Positions 43,043-52,323 of a stretch of DNA of 64,000 bases are shown piece by piece. The stretch's first letter is position 1; every line of letters starts with the position of its first letter. The position numbers and the translations under genes were made by a program. The notes under the pieces were generated by a model, which ran no database searches, had not been told where the DNA came from, and saw nothing but the letters and a program-made list of their open reading frames with translations. Location: NCBI GenBank assembly GCA_963702535.1, contig CAVPDG010000015.1, positions 1 to 64,000 on the forward strand, given 5' to 3'. The stretch comes from CAVPDG01 sp963702535. GTDB lineage: Bacteria; Chloroflexota; Anaerolineae; Anaerolineales; UBA4823.

Positions 43043-43079
43043 AATATAGCAAAAATGTCACCATTCTACAAGTGACATT
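43043..43079 (-). promoter_or_regulatory. Candidate promoter and overlapping inverted-repeat operator of the CODH/ACS operon
   Basis: On the minus strand a -35-like TTGTAG (43066-43071) and a -10-like TATATT (43043-43048) are 17 bases apart. An 8-bp perfect inverted repeat AATGTCAC-N10-GTGACATT (43054-43079) spans the -35. This is the only promoter-like pair I see in the 387-bp gap 42883-43269 and gives a leader of about 155 bases. Confidence 0.5.
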
Positions 43080-43189
43080 CATAACTATCTGGATAAGACA
43101 ATCTTTATAGGATAAGTTTATTTGTTACCGGCGTCACAATCTCAGGTGTTCAGCCCACCGGCGTAAGCTGTAAGAGTGACAACCGACAT

Positions 43190-43233
43190 GGGGGGTCACC
43201 CACGTCAGGGGGTCACCTATGAGATGGGGGTAC
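43190..43233. repeat. Short direct repeats GGGGGTCACC upstream of the CODH/ACS operon
   Basis: GGGGGTCACC occurs at 43191-43200 and 43208-43217, 17 bases apart, with a third partial copy GGGGGTAC at 43226-43233 (18 bases on). They lie upstream of the candidate promoter and just after the end of the HD-GYP gene. The regular spacing suggests binding sites on nearly one face of the DNA every ~1.6 turns. No match to a named operator is claimed. Confidence 0.6.
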
Positions 43234-43269
43234 TTGCTGCATAATATGATTTTCAATGATTGTGAGGAT

Positions 43270-46129
43270 TTATAGTGTGTGCAGGAAAACGTCAACCACC
43301 TGGGGATCAAAATGCTTGCCTGCCTGCTCTTTGATGTAGTTCAAGGCTTGCTCCTCAGTCCAGGCTGCCCGGTAGGGTGTTTCCGCCCGCAGCGAGCTCC
43401 AAACATCGACAACCGCGAAAATGCGGGCGGGAAGAGGTATTTGCTCTTCCTTCAGCCCGCGCGGGTAGCCGCTGCCATCCCATTTCTCGTGATGGCAGTA
43501 GGGGATATCCAGCGCAGGCTGCAGGTAGGTGATGGGATACAGAATTTTATAGGCGTAGATGGGGTGCTGCTTGATAATCTCCCATTCGTCCTCAGAGAGC
43601 GTCCCTGGTTTTCTTAATATTTGATCGGATATGCCGATTTTGCCGACATCATGCAGCAACGCTCCCCTGCGGATGTGGATCAGATCCTCATCACCGATAC
43701 CCATCGAGCGAGCGATACGCAGCGTCAGCTCTGTAACCTGGCGGGTATGCGTTTCACTTTCCTTATCCCGGAGATCGATGGCTCTCACCCACCCCTCCAG
43801 GGTTAAGTCATAAGCAATCATCAGCTCTTCATTGGAGCGCTGGAGCTGAGTAAACAGTGAAGAATTATCGATCGCGATCGCAGCTTGACCGGATAACGCT
43901 TCCAGCAGCTCCCTCCATTCGCTGTTTAACCGGATCGGAACACGGTGGTAGATTTCCAAAACCCCTTAACCAATCCCCGGGCGATCAATGGGCAGGCAAG
44001 ATAGGTTACAAATCCCTCATCTCGGACCAGGGCAGGTGTGTTGGGATCGGAAATCGTCCTGGAGAGGTCATCGATGTAGATCAACCGGCGTTCCAGCACA
44101 GCCTGGCTGGCAAATCCACCTCCCGTGCGCAAGCGGGTTCCCGTAGGCGCCATGCTGTGAAAGCCTCTACCAACTGCGTAATCCAGTTTTTGGGAGTAGG
44201 CGTTGTACAGCATGATATCTGCAGCATCAATACGCAACAGCGAAATCACATGATCCAGGAGGATATTCAAGGTCACGCTGATATCCAGGCTGGCGCTGAT
44301 CGCCAGGTCAATTGCGTGCAAGGCATGCACCTGCTCCAGACGGCGCTCGGTTTCTTCAAACAAGCGGGCATTCACGATCGCCTGCTCCCCGAGGTTTGCC
44401 AGTCCGTGCAAGAGCGACAGGTCATCGTTCGCGAAGTTCCGCTGCTCGCCGATGGAAAATACCACCAGGTTACCGATGTTCCCGCCATCGCGGAGCATGC
44501 TTACCAATGCCATCGAACGCGCATCGACATCTACCAAGAAACCCGGAACATCGGGCGTATCTTGCAAATCAACCTGCACAACGGCGGGTGGATGCATCGC
44601 GCTACCGGCACTCGCCAGGATAGAGCTTGGAGGCACGTTGAAGTGAGGGTCTGGCGCTGTTGGCAAACCCGTTGCGGCTGCAATGTGGTAGGCATCGACC
44701 TCTCGGTCATATAACAACACCGCAGCGGCAGGCACATTGAGTGCTTTTGTCGTCTCGGTGCAGATGGTATCCAGCACTTGCTGCAAATTCAGCCTGGCAT
44801 TCAATTTCTCAGCCATGCGCGCCAGATCTTCTGCGCGCTTGGTCTGACGTTGGATTGCTCCTCTGTATTCTTTCGCTCAGTGATGTCATATACCGATGCC
44901 AGCCAACCGGTGACCCTGGCATTGCTATCCATCAGGGGAGAGATCAACAAATAGGCATCAAAGCGCTCACCATTTTGCCGCTGAAATCGCAGCTCAAAAT
45001 CACTGGGAAGCGCATCTTCGCCGGTGGTGATCCTGAATGCCTCCTGAATGTTCTCGATCTCTTCATCGGGCCAGTATTTGAATGGCGGGGTTGCTGCGGA
45101 TAATTCTTCCTCGCTCCATCCCACCATACGGCAGAATGCCGGATTAACGTAGGTTTGCCTCCCATCCCGATCGATAGCGAAGACCCCCGCCAGTACAGAC
45201 ACCTCGATCGTTTTCCGAAAAGCCACCTCTTCCATTAATTCCTGCTCCGACCGCATCCGGTTGATTGCCTGAGCAATCTGATCCGAGGCGAACGTCAGGA
45301 TATCGATATCCTCTTTGCGGTAGCGAATCCCTTCGGTATAGCTCTGGATGGCTAAAACGCCGAATACCTGCTCTCCAATCTTCAGCGGTACCCCCATCCA
45401 GTCGATAGACGGCGCGCCGATCAGCTCCACCTCGTCCTTCCGAACCAACTCCTCGAACAGCTCGGGTGAGGCAAGTACTGATTTTCCCGATCGCAAGATG
45501 TATTCCGTTAGACCTCGCCCAGGCTTTGTTGGCGGCGGCGCCTCGTCATACTCATCAACATAGTACGGAAAGCTCAGTGTGTCCGTTGCCTCGTCGTAGA
45601 GGGCAATATAGATATTCCCGGCAGGCATCAACTCGCTGATAGTTTTATGCACAATCCCCAGCAATTGCTCCAATGTGAGAGATGGCTGGGTTGCCTGGGA
45701 GAACTTGAACAAGGCATCGCGCACCTTCTCGGCGCGCGTGCGCGCCCGCCGTGATTCCGCGTTGCGCAGCTCGCGTTGGATGGCTGGGATCAGCCTGGCG
45801 GAATGCTCGCGCAGAATATAATCATGCGCGCCAGCCCTGAGCACGGCTACAACGGCTTCCTCGCCGGCGGCATCGGAGAAGACGATAAATGGGATATCTA
45901 ACCCCTCGCCTGCCAATAACCCAAGTGCTTTCAAGGCGCTAAATTCAGATAACTGGTAATTCGCTACGATGACGTCAAAGCTGGCTCGACGGAGCTGCGC
46001 CAGGAATTCCTGGGCATTATTCACCTGTTCGACCTCAACCGTATAGCCGCTGCTCTGCAATCCGCTGAGCGTGAACTGGGCATCGGCGGAATGATCCCCT
46101 ACAAACAGGACTTTCAATGGACTATCCAT
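43270..46129 (-). CDS. Multi-domain signalling protein: pseudo-receiver, GAF, PAS, GAF, GAF, HD-GYP (two frame breaks)
   Basis: Reconstructed to 953 residues by adding one base at about 44850-44856 and one at the GGGG run 43962-43965 (restores VKGVLEIYHRV). Order: receiver-like domain (residues ~1-120), a GAF (IYIALYDEATDTLSFPYYVDE), a PAS (FAIDRDGRQTYVNPAFCRMVGWSEEEL), two GAFs (AAVLLYDREVDAYHIAAATGL; DIMLYNAYSQKLDYAVGRGF), then HD-GYP with HDVGKIGISDQIL and HHEKWDGSGYPRGL. HD-GYP proteins hydrolyse cyclic di-GMP; the HHE and GYP motifs are intact. In the receiver the phospho-acceptor position reads FDVIVANYQL, Asn for Asp, so it is probably not phosphorylated. It lies between the ABC transporter and CODH/ACS genes on the same strand. 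Confidence 0.85.
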
Positions 46130-46170
46130 AAGGTTAATACTGCGCTCCCAGGGTTATCAACCCAATAACC

Positions 46171-47196
46171 TCAGACTTCGTGGCAGGCTACCCAATGATC
46201 GGGTGTGATCTCGCGCCACTCAGGGTCACTTTGGCTGCAATGTGGCTTGGCGATCGGGCAGCGCGGGTGAAACCGGCAGCCCGGCGGTGGGTTGATGGGG
46301 CTGGGTACATCTCCCTGTAAGATGATCCTTTTACGCTGGCGAGATATCTTTGGGTCTGGCACGGGCACTGCCGATAGAAGCGCCTGCGAGTAAGGATGCA
46401 AGGGATTCTCGTACAACTCGTTCCGATCTGCCAGTTCAACGATCTTTCCCAGGTACATCACCGCTACCCGGTCGCAGATGTGCCGTACCATGCTCAGATC
46501 GTGAGCGATGAACAGATAGGTCAGCCCGAACTCGTCTTGTAAATCCTCCAGCAGGTTAACTACCTGGGCTTGGATGGAGACATCCAAAGCAGAAATCGGC
46601 TCATCACAGACGATGAACTCGGGATTAGACGCCAGGGCACGCGCCACGCCGATACGCTGGCGCTGTCCACCGGAAAATTCATGGGGAAAGCGGTTGATCA
46701 AGCGCGGGCTGAGCCCGACCTTCAACATGAGCTGGTTAACACGTTCATCCCGCTCTTGACCCGAGGCGTACAGGTGATGGACCTCAAAGGCTCGCCGATG
46801 ATGGCGCTGACCGTCCAGCGCGGGTTCAGCGATGCATATGGATCTTGAAAGATCATCTGGGCTTTTCGCCGCAGAACTTTGATCTCTGCCTTGTCGGCTT
46901 TTTCCAGGTGAATTCCCGAGACCACTACCGATCCAGCCGTGAGTGGGTATAGCCCCAGGATCGTGCGCCCGGCGGTAGTCTTTCCGCAGCCGCTTTCGCC
47001 GACCAGGCCCAACGTCTCGCCGGGCTGAATTTGGAAGGAGATGCCATCCACCGCTTTGGTAGCGCCGATCTCTCGCTCTACGATCAAGCCCTGGCGAATT
47101 GGGAAGTGCTTCTTTAGATCCAACTTCCACCAAAGCGGGCGAGGGATCCGTGGGTATGGATGGGAATTCGACAGCCAAGCGAGCTCTCCTGCCCAC
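46171..47196 (-). CDS. Oligopeptide/dipeptide ABC transporter ATPase, OppF/DppF type (two compensating frame breaks)
   Basis: The start at GTG 47196 overlaps the oppD-like stop. The N-terminal part reads PTDPSPALVEV, then an extra G at 47120-47121 must be removed to continue DLKKHFPIRQGL, the Walker A GESGCGKTTAGR and MIFQDPYASLNPRWTV. A second break (a missing T at the TTT run 46786-46788) returns to the frame with EVHHLYASGQERDERV, signature FSGGQRQRIGVARAL, Walker B IVCDEPISALD and the OppF C-terminal CRFHPRCPIAKPHC. Net length 341 residues, normal. It hydrolyses ATP to drive import with the OppD-like partner. Confidence 0.88.
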   Translation of the reverse strand: MGRRARLAVEFPSIPTDPSPALVEVGSKEALPNSPGLDRRARDRRYQSGGWHLLPNSARRDVGPGRRKRLRKDYRRAHDPGAIPTHGWIGSGLGNSPGKSRQGRDQSSAAKSPDDLSRSICIAEPALDGQRHHRRAFEVHHLYASGQERDERVNQLMLKVGLSPRLINRFPHEFSGGQRQRIGVARALASNPEFIVCDEPISALDVSIQAQVVNLLEDLQDEFGLTYLFIAHDLSMVRHICDRVAVMYLGKIVELADRNELYENPLHPYSQALLSAVPVPDPKISRQRKRIILQGDVPSPINPPPGCRFHPRCPIAKPHCSQSDPEWREITPDHWVACHEV

Positions 47197-48188
47197 TAAC
47201 GTGGATTGCCTGTGGTCACATCGATCCAGCAGGCGGTCTGGTGTTTAGGCGCTACCTGGATCAGGGGCGGCATCTCCACCCGGCAGCGCTCGATAACCAG
47301 CTCACAGCGCGGCGCAAATGGACAGCCTACCGGCTCAACCAGTAAGTTGGTCGGCGCGCCAGGGATCGACTTCAAGCGTTTATCCCTGCGCTGATCGACC
47401 CGCGGCAGTGCAGCCAATAACGCTTGCGTATAAGGATGTCGCGGATCATCGTAAATATCATCCACGGTTGCTTCTTCCACAATAAAGCCAGCATACATCA
47501 CCAGGACGCGTTGGGCGATCTCGGCAACCACGCCCAGGTCGTGGGTGATCCAGATCACCGCCATGTTTAGATTCTGGCGGATGCTTTGCACCAGTTCAAC
47601 AATCTGCGCCTGGATAGTCACATCTAGCGCGGTCGTTGGCTCATCTGCGATCAGGATCGATGGCAAACACGCCAACGCCATAGCAATCATGGCGCGCTGG
47701 CGCTGCCCTCCCGAGAACTGGTGCGGGAAATCCCTTAAACGCTGCGCGGGGTCCGGGATACCTACTTGCTCCAACAGCTCGATGCTGCGCGCCTGGATCT
47801 CTTGCTTATTCAGCCCCAGGTGCACCCGCAATGGCTCGCTGAGCTGGCGACCGACGGTCAGCACCGGGTTCAATGCTGTCATCGGATCCTGAAACACCAT
47901 GGCGATTTCCTTGCCGCGCACCTGTTCCATTTCGGATTCAGAGATCTTGAGTAGATCTCTTCCCAGGTACAGCACCTCGCCGCGTGCAATCTCTCCCGGT
48001 GGGATTGGGATGAGACCCATAATCGACATCATCGTCACCGACTTCCCACACCCGCTTTCTCCCACAACCGCTAAGGCTTCTCCATGCTCGAGAAAGAACG
48101 AAACCCCATTGACTGCATGGACCGTTCCCTCAGCAATGTGAAAGCGGGTGTATAAATCCTTGACTTCGAGAATGTGATCCGCGCACAT
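47196..48188 (-). CDS. Oligopeptide/dipeptide ABC transporter ATPase, OppD/DppD type
   Basis: 330 residues. Walker A GESGCGKSVTMMSIM, Q-loop MVFQDPMTALNPVLTVG, signature SGGQRQRAMIAMALAC, Walker B ILIADEPTTALDVTIQAQIVEL and the H-loop WITHDLGVVAEIAQRV are all intact. The C-terminal extension has the cysteine-rich motif CPFAPRCELVIERC of the OppD/DppD family. It works with the OppF-like ATPase and the two permeases just upstream. The start is ATG 48188; the last codons overlap the next gene's GTG. Confidence 0.93.
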   Translation of the reverse strand: MCADHILEVKDLYTRFHIAEGTVHAVNGVSFFLEHGEALAVVGESGCGKSVTMMSIMGLIPIPPGEIARGEVLYLGRDLLKISESEMEQVRGKEIAMVFQDPMTALNPVLTVGRQLSEPLRVHLGLNKQEIQARSIELLEQVGIPDPAQRLRDFPHQFSGGQRQRAMIAMALACLPSILIADEPTTALDVTIQAQIVELVQSIRQNLNMAVIWITHDLGVVAEIAQRVLVMYAGFIVEEATVDDIYDDPRHPYTQALLAALPRVDQRRDKRLKSIPGAPTNLLVEPVGCPFAPRCELVIERCRVEMPPLIQVAPKHQTACWIDVTTGNPR

Positions 48189-48208
48189 ATCCGATAAGTC
48201 TCCAAATC

Positions 48209-49171
48209 TCAGACTGCCCGGCTGTGTGGATCGAGTGCATCCCTTAAGCCGTCACCCAGGAAATTGATGCATAATACCGTGATGGCAATAAACAAACCCG
48301 GGAAAAACCAGAGCCACCAGGCCGTATCGATATAGTTATAGGCATTTTCCAGCATGTTCCCCCAGGTGGCGGATGGCGGTTGCACACCCAACCCCAGAAA
48401 GCTGATATATGCCTCCAGTGTGATCGCTGCCGCCACGCTCAGCGTAGCTGCCACGATGATGGGTGCGATGCTATTGGGTAGGATATGGCGGAAGATGATG
48501 TCCCAGGTGGAGGCGCCGGTCGCCCGCGCCGCCAGGACAAAATCATTCTCCTTGAAGGTAAGGAACTGGGCGCGGACAATGCGCGCCAGGTATGGCCAGC
48601 TTGTAATCCCGATCACGAAAACAATGACTACGATGCTTCCACTGAAAGTACGGTTCAAGAAATTGATATTTGGGATCAATTGGGCAAAATATTTCGCCAT
48701 CACCAATAACAAAAAGAGCTGGGGGATGATCAATACCGCCTCAGTGAAACGCATCAAAACGCTGTCTAATTTGCCGCCGAAATAACCCGCCGCAGCGCCA
48801 ATCGAGACTCCGATGAGCAATTCAACCATCATGGCGGTTAAACCAATGATCAGCGATATTTGTCCTCCATAGATCGTACGCGCAAAGATATCCCGCCCGA
48901 TGGTATCCGTCCCGAAGTAATGCTCACGCGAGGGCGGCTGCAAACGGGTGCCGGTCTCCGTACGGTTCGAGTCCGCTTCGGTCACAAAGATCATCCCACC
49001 AAAAGAAAAAATCAACATGATCAAGATCACTACAGATCCAAAAATAGCCATGCGGTGCCGGCGAAATCGTCGCCAGGTGAGCTGCCCCAGGGACAACGGT
49101 GGGGTCTCCAGCTCGTCTGGCACAAGGCTGACAATCGTGCTCTTTGAATTCATCTCGATTGAATCAGACAT
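48209..49171 (-). CDS. Oligopeptide/dipeptide ABC transporter permease, OppC/DppC type
   Basis: 320 residues with an N-terminal soluble leader and about six membrane helices. The OppC N-terminal motif (LTWRRFRRHRMAIFGSVVILIMLIFSF), the YFGTDTIGRDIFARTIYGGQISLIIGL segment typical of these permeases, and the EAA loop AARATGASTWDIIFRHILPNSIAPIIV are visible. Starts ATG 49171, four bases after the permease-1 gene's stop. It forms the membrane channel with the OppB-like partner. Confidence 0.93.
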   Translation of the reverse strand: MSDSIEMNSKSTIVSLVPDELETPPLSLGQLTWRRFRRHRMAIFGSVVILIMLIFSFGGMIFVTEADSNRTETGTRLQPPSREHYFGTDTIGRDIFARTIYGGQISLIIGLTAMMVELLIGVSIGAAAGYFGGKLDSVLMRFTEAVLIIPQLFLLLVMAKYFAQLIPNINFLNRTFSGSIVVIVFVIGITSWPYLARIVRAQFLTFKENDFVLAARATGASTWDIIFRHILPNSIAPIIVAATLSVAAAITLEAYISFLGLGVQPPSATWGNMLENAYNYIDTAWWLWFFPGLFIAITVLCINFLGDGLRDALDPHSRAV

Positions 49172-49174
49172 GGA

Positions 49175-50206
49175 TTATTTGTAACGGATTCTTGGATCTA
49201 ACCAGGCATAGGTCACATCGGCGATGATCTGGAAGATGATCACGGCAAAGGCAATCATCAATAGAATCCCCATCACCACCGGGGTATCGGACCGGGAGAC
49301 ATGGTCCAGGAACAGGCGACCCATCCCCGGCCATCCAAATATTCGCTCTGTGACAATCGCTCCACCCAACAAGAAGGGTAGGTCTAATGCCACAATCGTC
49401 ACAATCGGTATCGCCGCGTTTTTCAGGGCATGGATGTAAACGACCTCTCGCTGTGGCAATCCTTTCGCCTTGGCGGTGCGGATGTAGTCTTGCCCCATCG
49501 ATTCCAACATGGTGCTACGAATGTAGCGGCTGTATCCGGCGATAAAACCGAAGGAAAGCGTTGCCACGGGCAGCACCATGTGCCAGATAACCTGCGCTAC
49601 CGTCTGCCCGGCAGTCGGATCGAACATACCTACCGTTGGCAGGTAGGGTAGCCCCCATCGCTTAAAATTCACCGAAAAAATATACATCATTAAGAGCGCA
49701 AAGAAGAACACGGGCATCGAATAGAGGACAAATGTCGCCGCGGTGATAATATTATCTGCCGCTGAATACTGGTGCAACGCCGAATATATCCCGATCAACA
49801 ATGCCAGGCTGATGACGATGATCTCAGCAGTGAGCATGAGCAGCAACGTGTTAGCCAGCCGCTCGCCGATCACCTGTGTGACCGGTTTGCGGTTGACCAG
49901 AGAAACTCCCCAGTCGCCGCGCAGCACGCCTTTCCGCGTGCCGGGGGTCTCGGCAATGCCATCCCCATTCAAATCCGCCTTCGTCCAGTCGTTTCCGACC
50001 AGCCAGTACAAGTACTGCACGAGGATTGGCTTATCTAACCCCAGTTGGCGCTCCAGACGAATACGGTCTTCTTTACGGGTCACCTTGCGCCCGCCCATCG
50101 TCGCGAGGGGGTCACCCATATTCTGCATCAGGATGAACAAAACCAGGCTGATGATAAACAACAGCGGTATAGCCTGGAGGAGTCGGCGGATGATGTAACG
50201 GGTCAT
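49175..50206 (-). CDS. Oligopeptide/dipeptide ABC transporter permease, OppB/DppB type
   Basis: 343 residues. It starts MTRYIIRRLLQAIPLLFIISLVLFI and has the long first periplasmic loop with GGRKVTRKEDRIRLERQLGLDKPILVQY, including a charged insertion TKADLNGDGIAETPGTRKGVL. The EAA loop RTAKAKGLPQREVVYIHALKNAAIPIV and the closing LDHVSRSDTPVVMGILLMIAFAVIIFQ are the family pattern. An EF-hand-like DLNGDGIAE sits in the periplasmic loop, which could bind calcium. It begins about 57 bases after the binding protein's stop, beyond a hairpin. Confidence 0.92.
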   Translation of the reverse strand: MTRYIIRRLLQAIPLLFIISLVLFILMQNMGDPLATMGGRKVTRKEDRIRLERQLGLDKPILVQYLYWLVGNDWTKADLNGDGIAETPGTRKGVLRGDWGVSLVNRKPVTQVIGERLANTLLLMLTAEIIVISLALLIGIYSALHQYSAADNIITAATFVLYSMPVFFFALLMMYIFSVNFKRWGLPYLPTVGMFDPTAGQTVAQVIWHMVLPVATLSFGFIAGYSRYIRSTMLESMGQDYIRTAKAKGLPQREVVYIHALKNAAIPIVTIVALDLPFLLGGAIVTERIFGWPGMGRLFLDHVSRSDTPVVMGILLMIAFAVIIFQIIADVTYAWLDPRIRYK

Positions 50207-50219
50207 GAGGGCTCACAAT

Positions 50220-50251
50220 GCAGCGTGCAGGCGGGTACGCCTGCACGCTGC
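50220..50251. promoter_or_regulatory. Perfect 14-bp-stem hairpin between the solute-binding protein and permease genes
   Basis: GCAGCGTGCAGGCG pairs with CGCCTGCACGCTGC around loop GGTA, just after the binding-protein stop (50264) and 14 bases before the permease start (50206). It lacks a T run on the minus strand. Such hairpins often keep the binding-protein message more abundant than the channel message. Confidence 0.8.
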
Positions 50252-50263
50252 TGCTGAGCTATT

Positions 50264-51982
50264 CTATTGGGTGAGATCCCATTCAAAGACGTTGTAGAAG
50301 GGTGTCGCGCCGGATATCTTAATGTTCTGCATCCGATCGCTAAAACCGAACAGGTCCGGATCCTGCCAGACGCCGATCCAGTAAGCCTGGTCGAAGATGT
50401 GCTTGGAAATCTCGAACACGGTTTTCTGCCGCTCGTTGAAATCAACCTGCGCCGCTTGCTTCTGGAAGAGCGCATCCAGCTCCTCATCGCAAATACCGCT
50501 GGTGTTCTGCCCTGCGGGATTTTCATCCGAGGGGATCTCAGAGCACAGCCAGACGGTATCATTGGGATCTGGGAAGTCCGGCGCATCGGAATACTCGATG
50601 ATATCCAGCGAGAAGTTAGCCGATGGACCGTTCTCACCGTAGGTAGCGAAGAAGATATCCGAATCGAAGGACTGCAGATCCAGCTTGATCCCTACCTGGG
50701 CGAGATCTTGCTGGGCTACCGCCTGAGTATCCTGGCGCACTTCGCGGTTGGTTGTGCCGTATTTCAACACCAGTTCGACGCCATCTTTGTCACGCGTCCC
50801 ATCGGCGTTGCTGTCGATCCAACCGGCTTCATCGAGCAATTGCTTGGCTTTCTCCGGATCATAGGGATAAGGCGCAATGCTCGGGTCGACCCAGGGCGTA
50901 TTGTCATACAACGATGCAGCCACTTGCGTGCGCCCCAACAAGAGGTCCTGCACCAGCTTTTCCCGGTTGAAAGCATAGGCAAGCGCCTGGCGTACTTTTT
51001 GATCTTTAAGCGCCGGGTGACCCTTCTCAGGATGCATATTCAGGTACCAGCCTTCATCGTAGCCGGAGAGCGAATTGACGATTTTGACCCCGGCTTTTTC
51101 GAGCTCGGGTAGATCACTATAAGCGAAGAAAGTACCCACATCGCCATCGCCAGCTACCAGGGCGGCGATCATCGAGGCATCATCCGGTACGAAGCGGAAG
51201 AAGAGCTCGTCTATCTTGGGGCGGCCAAGCCAGAAATTATCGTTTGCCACGAAGCGGGCAAAACTGCCGGACTGCCACTCATCGAAGACAAACGGACCGC
51301 AGCCCACGGTTGGCGCCTTGTTCCACTCGGCGGTATCGAGGGTGCCTAATTTGTCGAACTCCGCTTGCAGCACATGCTCTGGAACAATCGCATTACTGCC
51401 AGACCCGGCGAACAATTGCGACTGCCACGGCGCGTATGGCTCCTTGAATGTGACCACTACAGTTCGCTCGTCCGGCGTATCCAGCAACTCAATCAGGTCA
51501 TACGGGCTGCGCGAGTTGACCGCATTCTTATCCGACATTGCCATATCGACCGTAAACTTGAAATCAGCCGAAGTGATCGGCTCCCCATCCGACCACTTAA
51601 TATCATCGCGTAATTTAAGTGTGATCGTGCGATCATCTGCCGAGATGCCTCCATTTTCTTTTGAGGGCATCTCCGTTACCAGGTTCGGAACCGGCTCATT
51701 CTTGTCATCGTACCACCACGTCTGGCACAGGTAGATGGGATAGAGAGCGGTTACGAACCACATATTCGTGTACAAGGGGCTCAGGCTATCGAACTCCTGG
51801 GTCCAGATGAATGTGGCAACTTTCTTATCAGCCACAGCTTCGGTAGAGGCAGCCGGCTGGGCAGGAGTTTGCCCGCCTGCGCAAGCGGTCAGGACCAGAC
51901 TTAATGCCATCACGAGACTGAGAACAAGCACCAGTGTTCTCCGCCACGCGTTGGGTCTGGAGTTCAAAGCGGTCGGCAACAT
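50264..51982 (-). CDS. ABC transporter substrate-binding lipoprotein, family 5 (oligopeptide/opine type)
   Basis: 572 residues. The N-terminal RRTLVLVLSLVMALSLVLTAC is a lipoprotein signal with lipobox LTAC, so the protein is anchored outside. The SBP family 5 pattern is clear: FIWTQEFDSLSPLYTNMWFVT, SDGEPITSADFKFTVDMAM, KVRQALAYAFNREKLVQDLLLGRTQVA, YPYDPEKAKQLLDEAGWIDSNADGTRD. Its start has GGAGGAG a few bases upstream. The family binds peptides, opines, nickel complexes and other compounds; the ligand cannot be read. Its divergence from a deacylase/methyltransferase operon suggests a methylated or acylated ligand. Confidence 0.92.
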   Translation of the reverse strand: MLPTALNSRPNAWRRTLVLVLSLVMALSLVLTACAGGQTPAQPAASTEAVADKKVATFIWTQEFDSLSPLYTNMWFVTALYPIYLCQTWWYDDKNEPVPNLVTEMPSKENGGISADDRTITLKLRDDIKWSDGEPITSADFKFTVDMAMSDKNAVNSRSPYDLIELLDTPDERTVVVTFKEPYAPWQSQLFAGSGSNAIVPEHVLQAEFDKLGTLDTAEWNKAPTVGCGPFVFDEWQSGSFARFVANDNFWLGRPKIDELFFRFVPDDASMIAALVAGDGDVGTFFAYSDLPELEKAGVKIVNSLSGYDEGWYLNMHPEKGHPALKDQKVRQALAYAFNREKLVQDLLLGRTQVAASLYDNTPWVDPSIAPYPYDPEKAKQLLDEAGWIDSNADGTRDKDGVELVLKYGTTNREVRQDTQAVAQQDLAQVGIKLDLQSFDSDIFFATYGENGPSANFSLDIIEYSDAPDFPDPNDTVWLCSEIPSDENPAGQNTSGICDEELDALFQKQAAQVDFNERQKTVFEISKHIFDQAYWIGVWQDPDLFGFSDRMQNIKISGATPFYNVFEWDLTQ

Positions 51983-52194
51983 GAGATTCTCCTCCTTCAG
52001 GATCGTCTTTGCTAGCTATGCTTCGGTTTTATGGAGCTTTTTCGTTTCCCACAGAAGACTAAAGTGATGACTTAAAGTCCACCTCCTTTGAAGTAAAACA
52101 CAATGCTTTGTCCGCTGCATAAACACCCTGATGTTCAGTATCTGAAAGCGCTCAACCACAAATTCAAAGAAAAGGGGACGATCTTTCAACTCAT

Positions 52195-52223
52195 TTGGGA
52201 ATTCTGCATACTTATTATATAAT
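52195..52223 (+). promoter_or_regulatory. Candidate promoter of the deacylase-MttB operon
   Basis: TTGGGA at 52195-52200 and a perfect TATAAT at 52218-52223 are 17 bases apart, giving a leader of about 95 bases to the ATG at 52324. The 341-bp gap 51983-52323 between this operon and the divergent binding-protein gene is AT-rich and must hold both promoters; I find no riboswitch or other gene in it that I can support. Confidence 0.6.
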
Positions 52224-52323
52224 GATCTCGTTCGCTGTAAAGCTTTATCCCGGATTTGCAAAGGCATTTTTCTGAGTTCCGCCGAAACCGCATACACCTC
52301 TCTCATCATTCGAAAGGATTGGA

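Noticed and set aside
42883..43269. Cobalamin or other riboswitch before the CODH/ACS operon
   Set aside because: No B12-box-like conserved element or riboswitch core was found in the leader.
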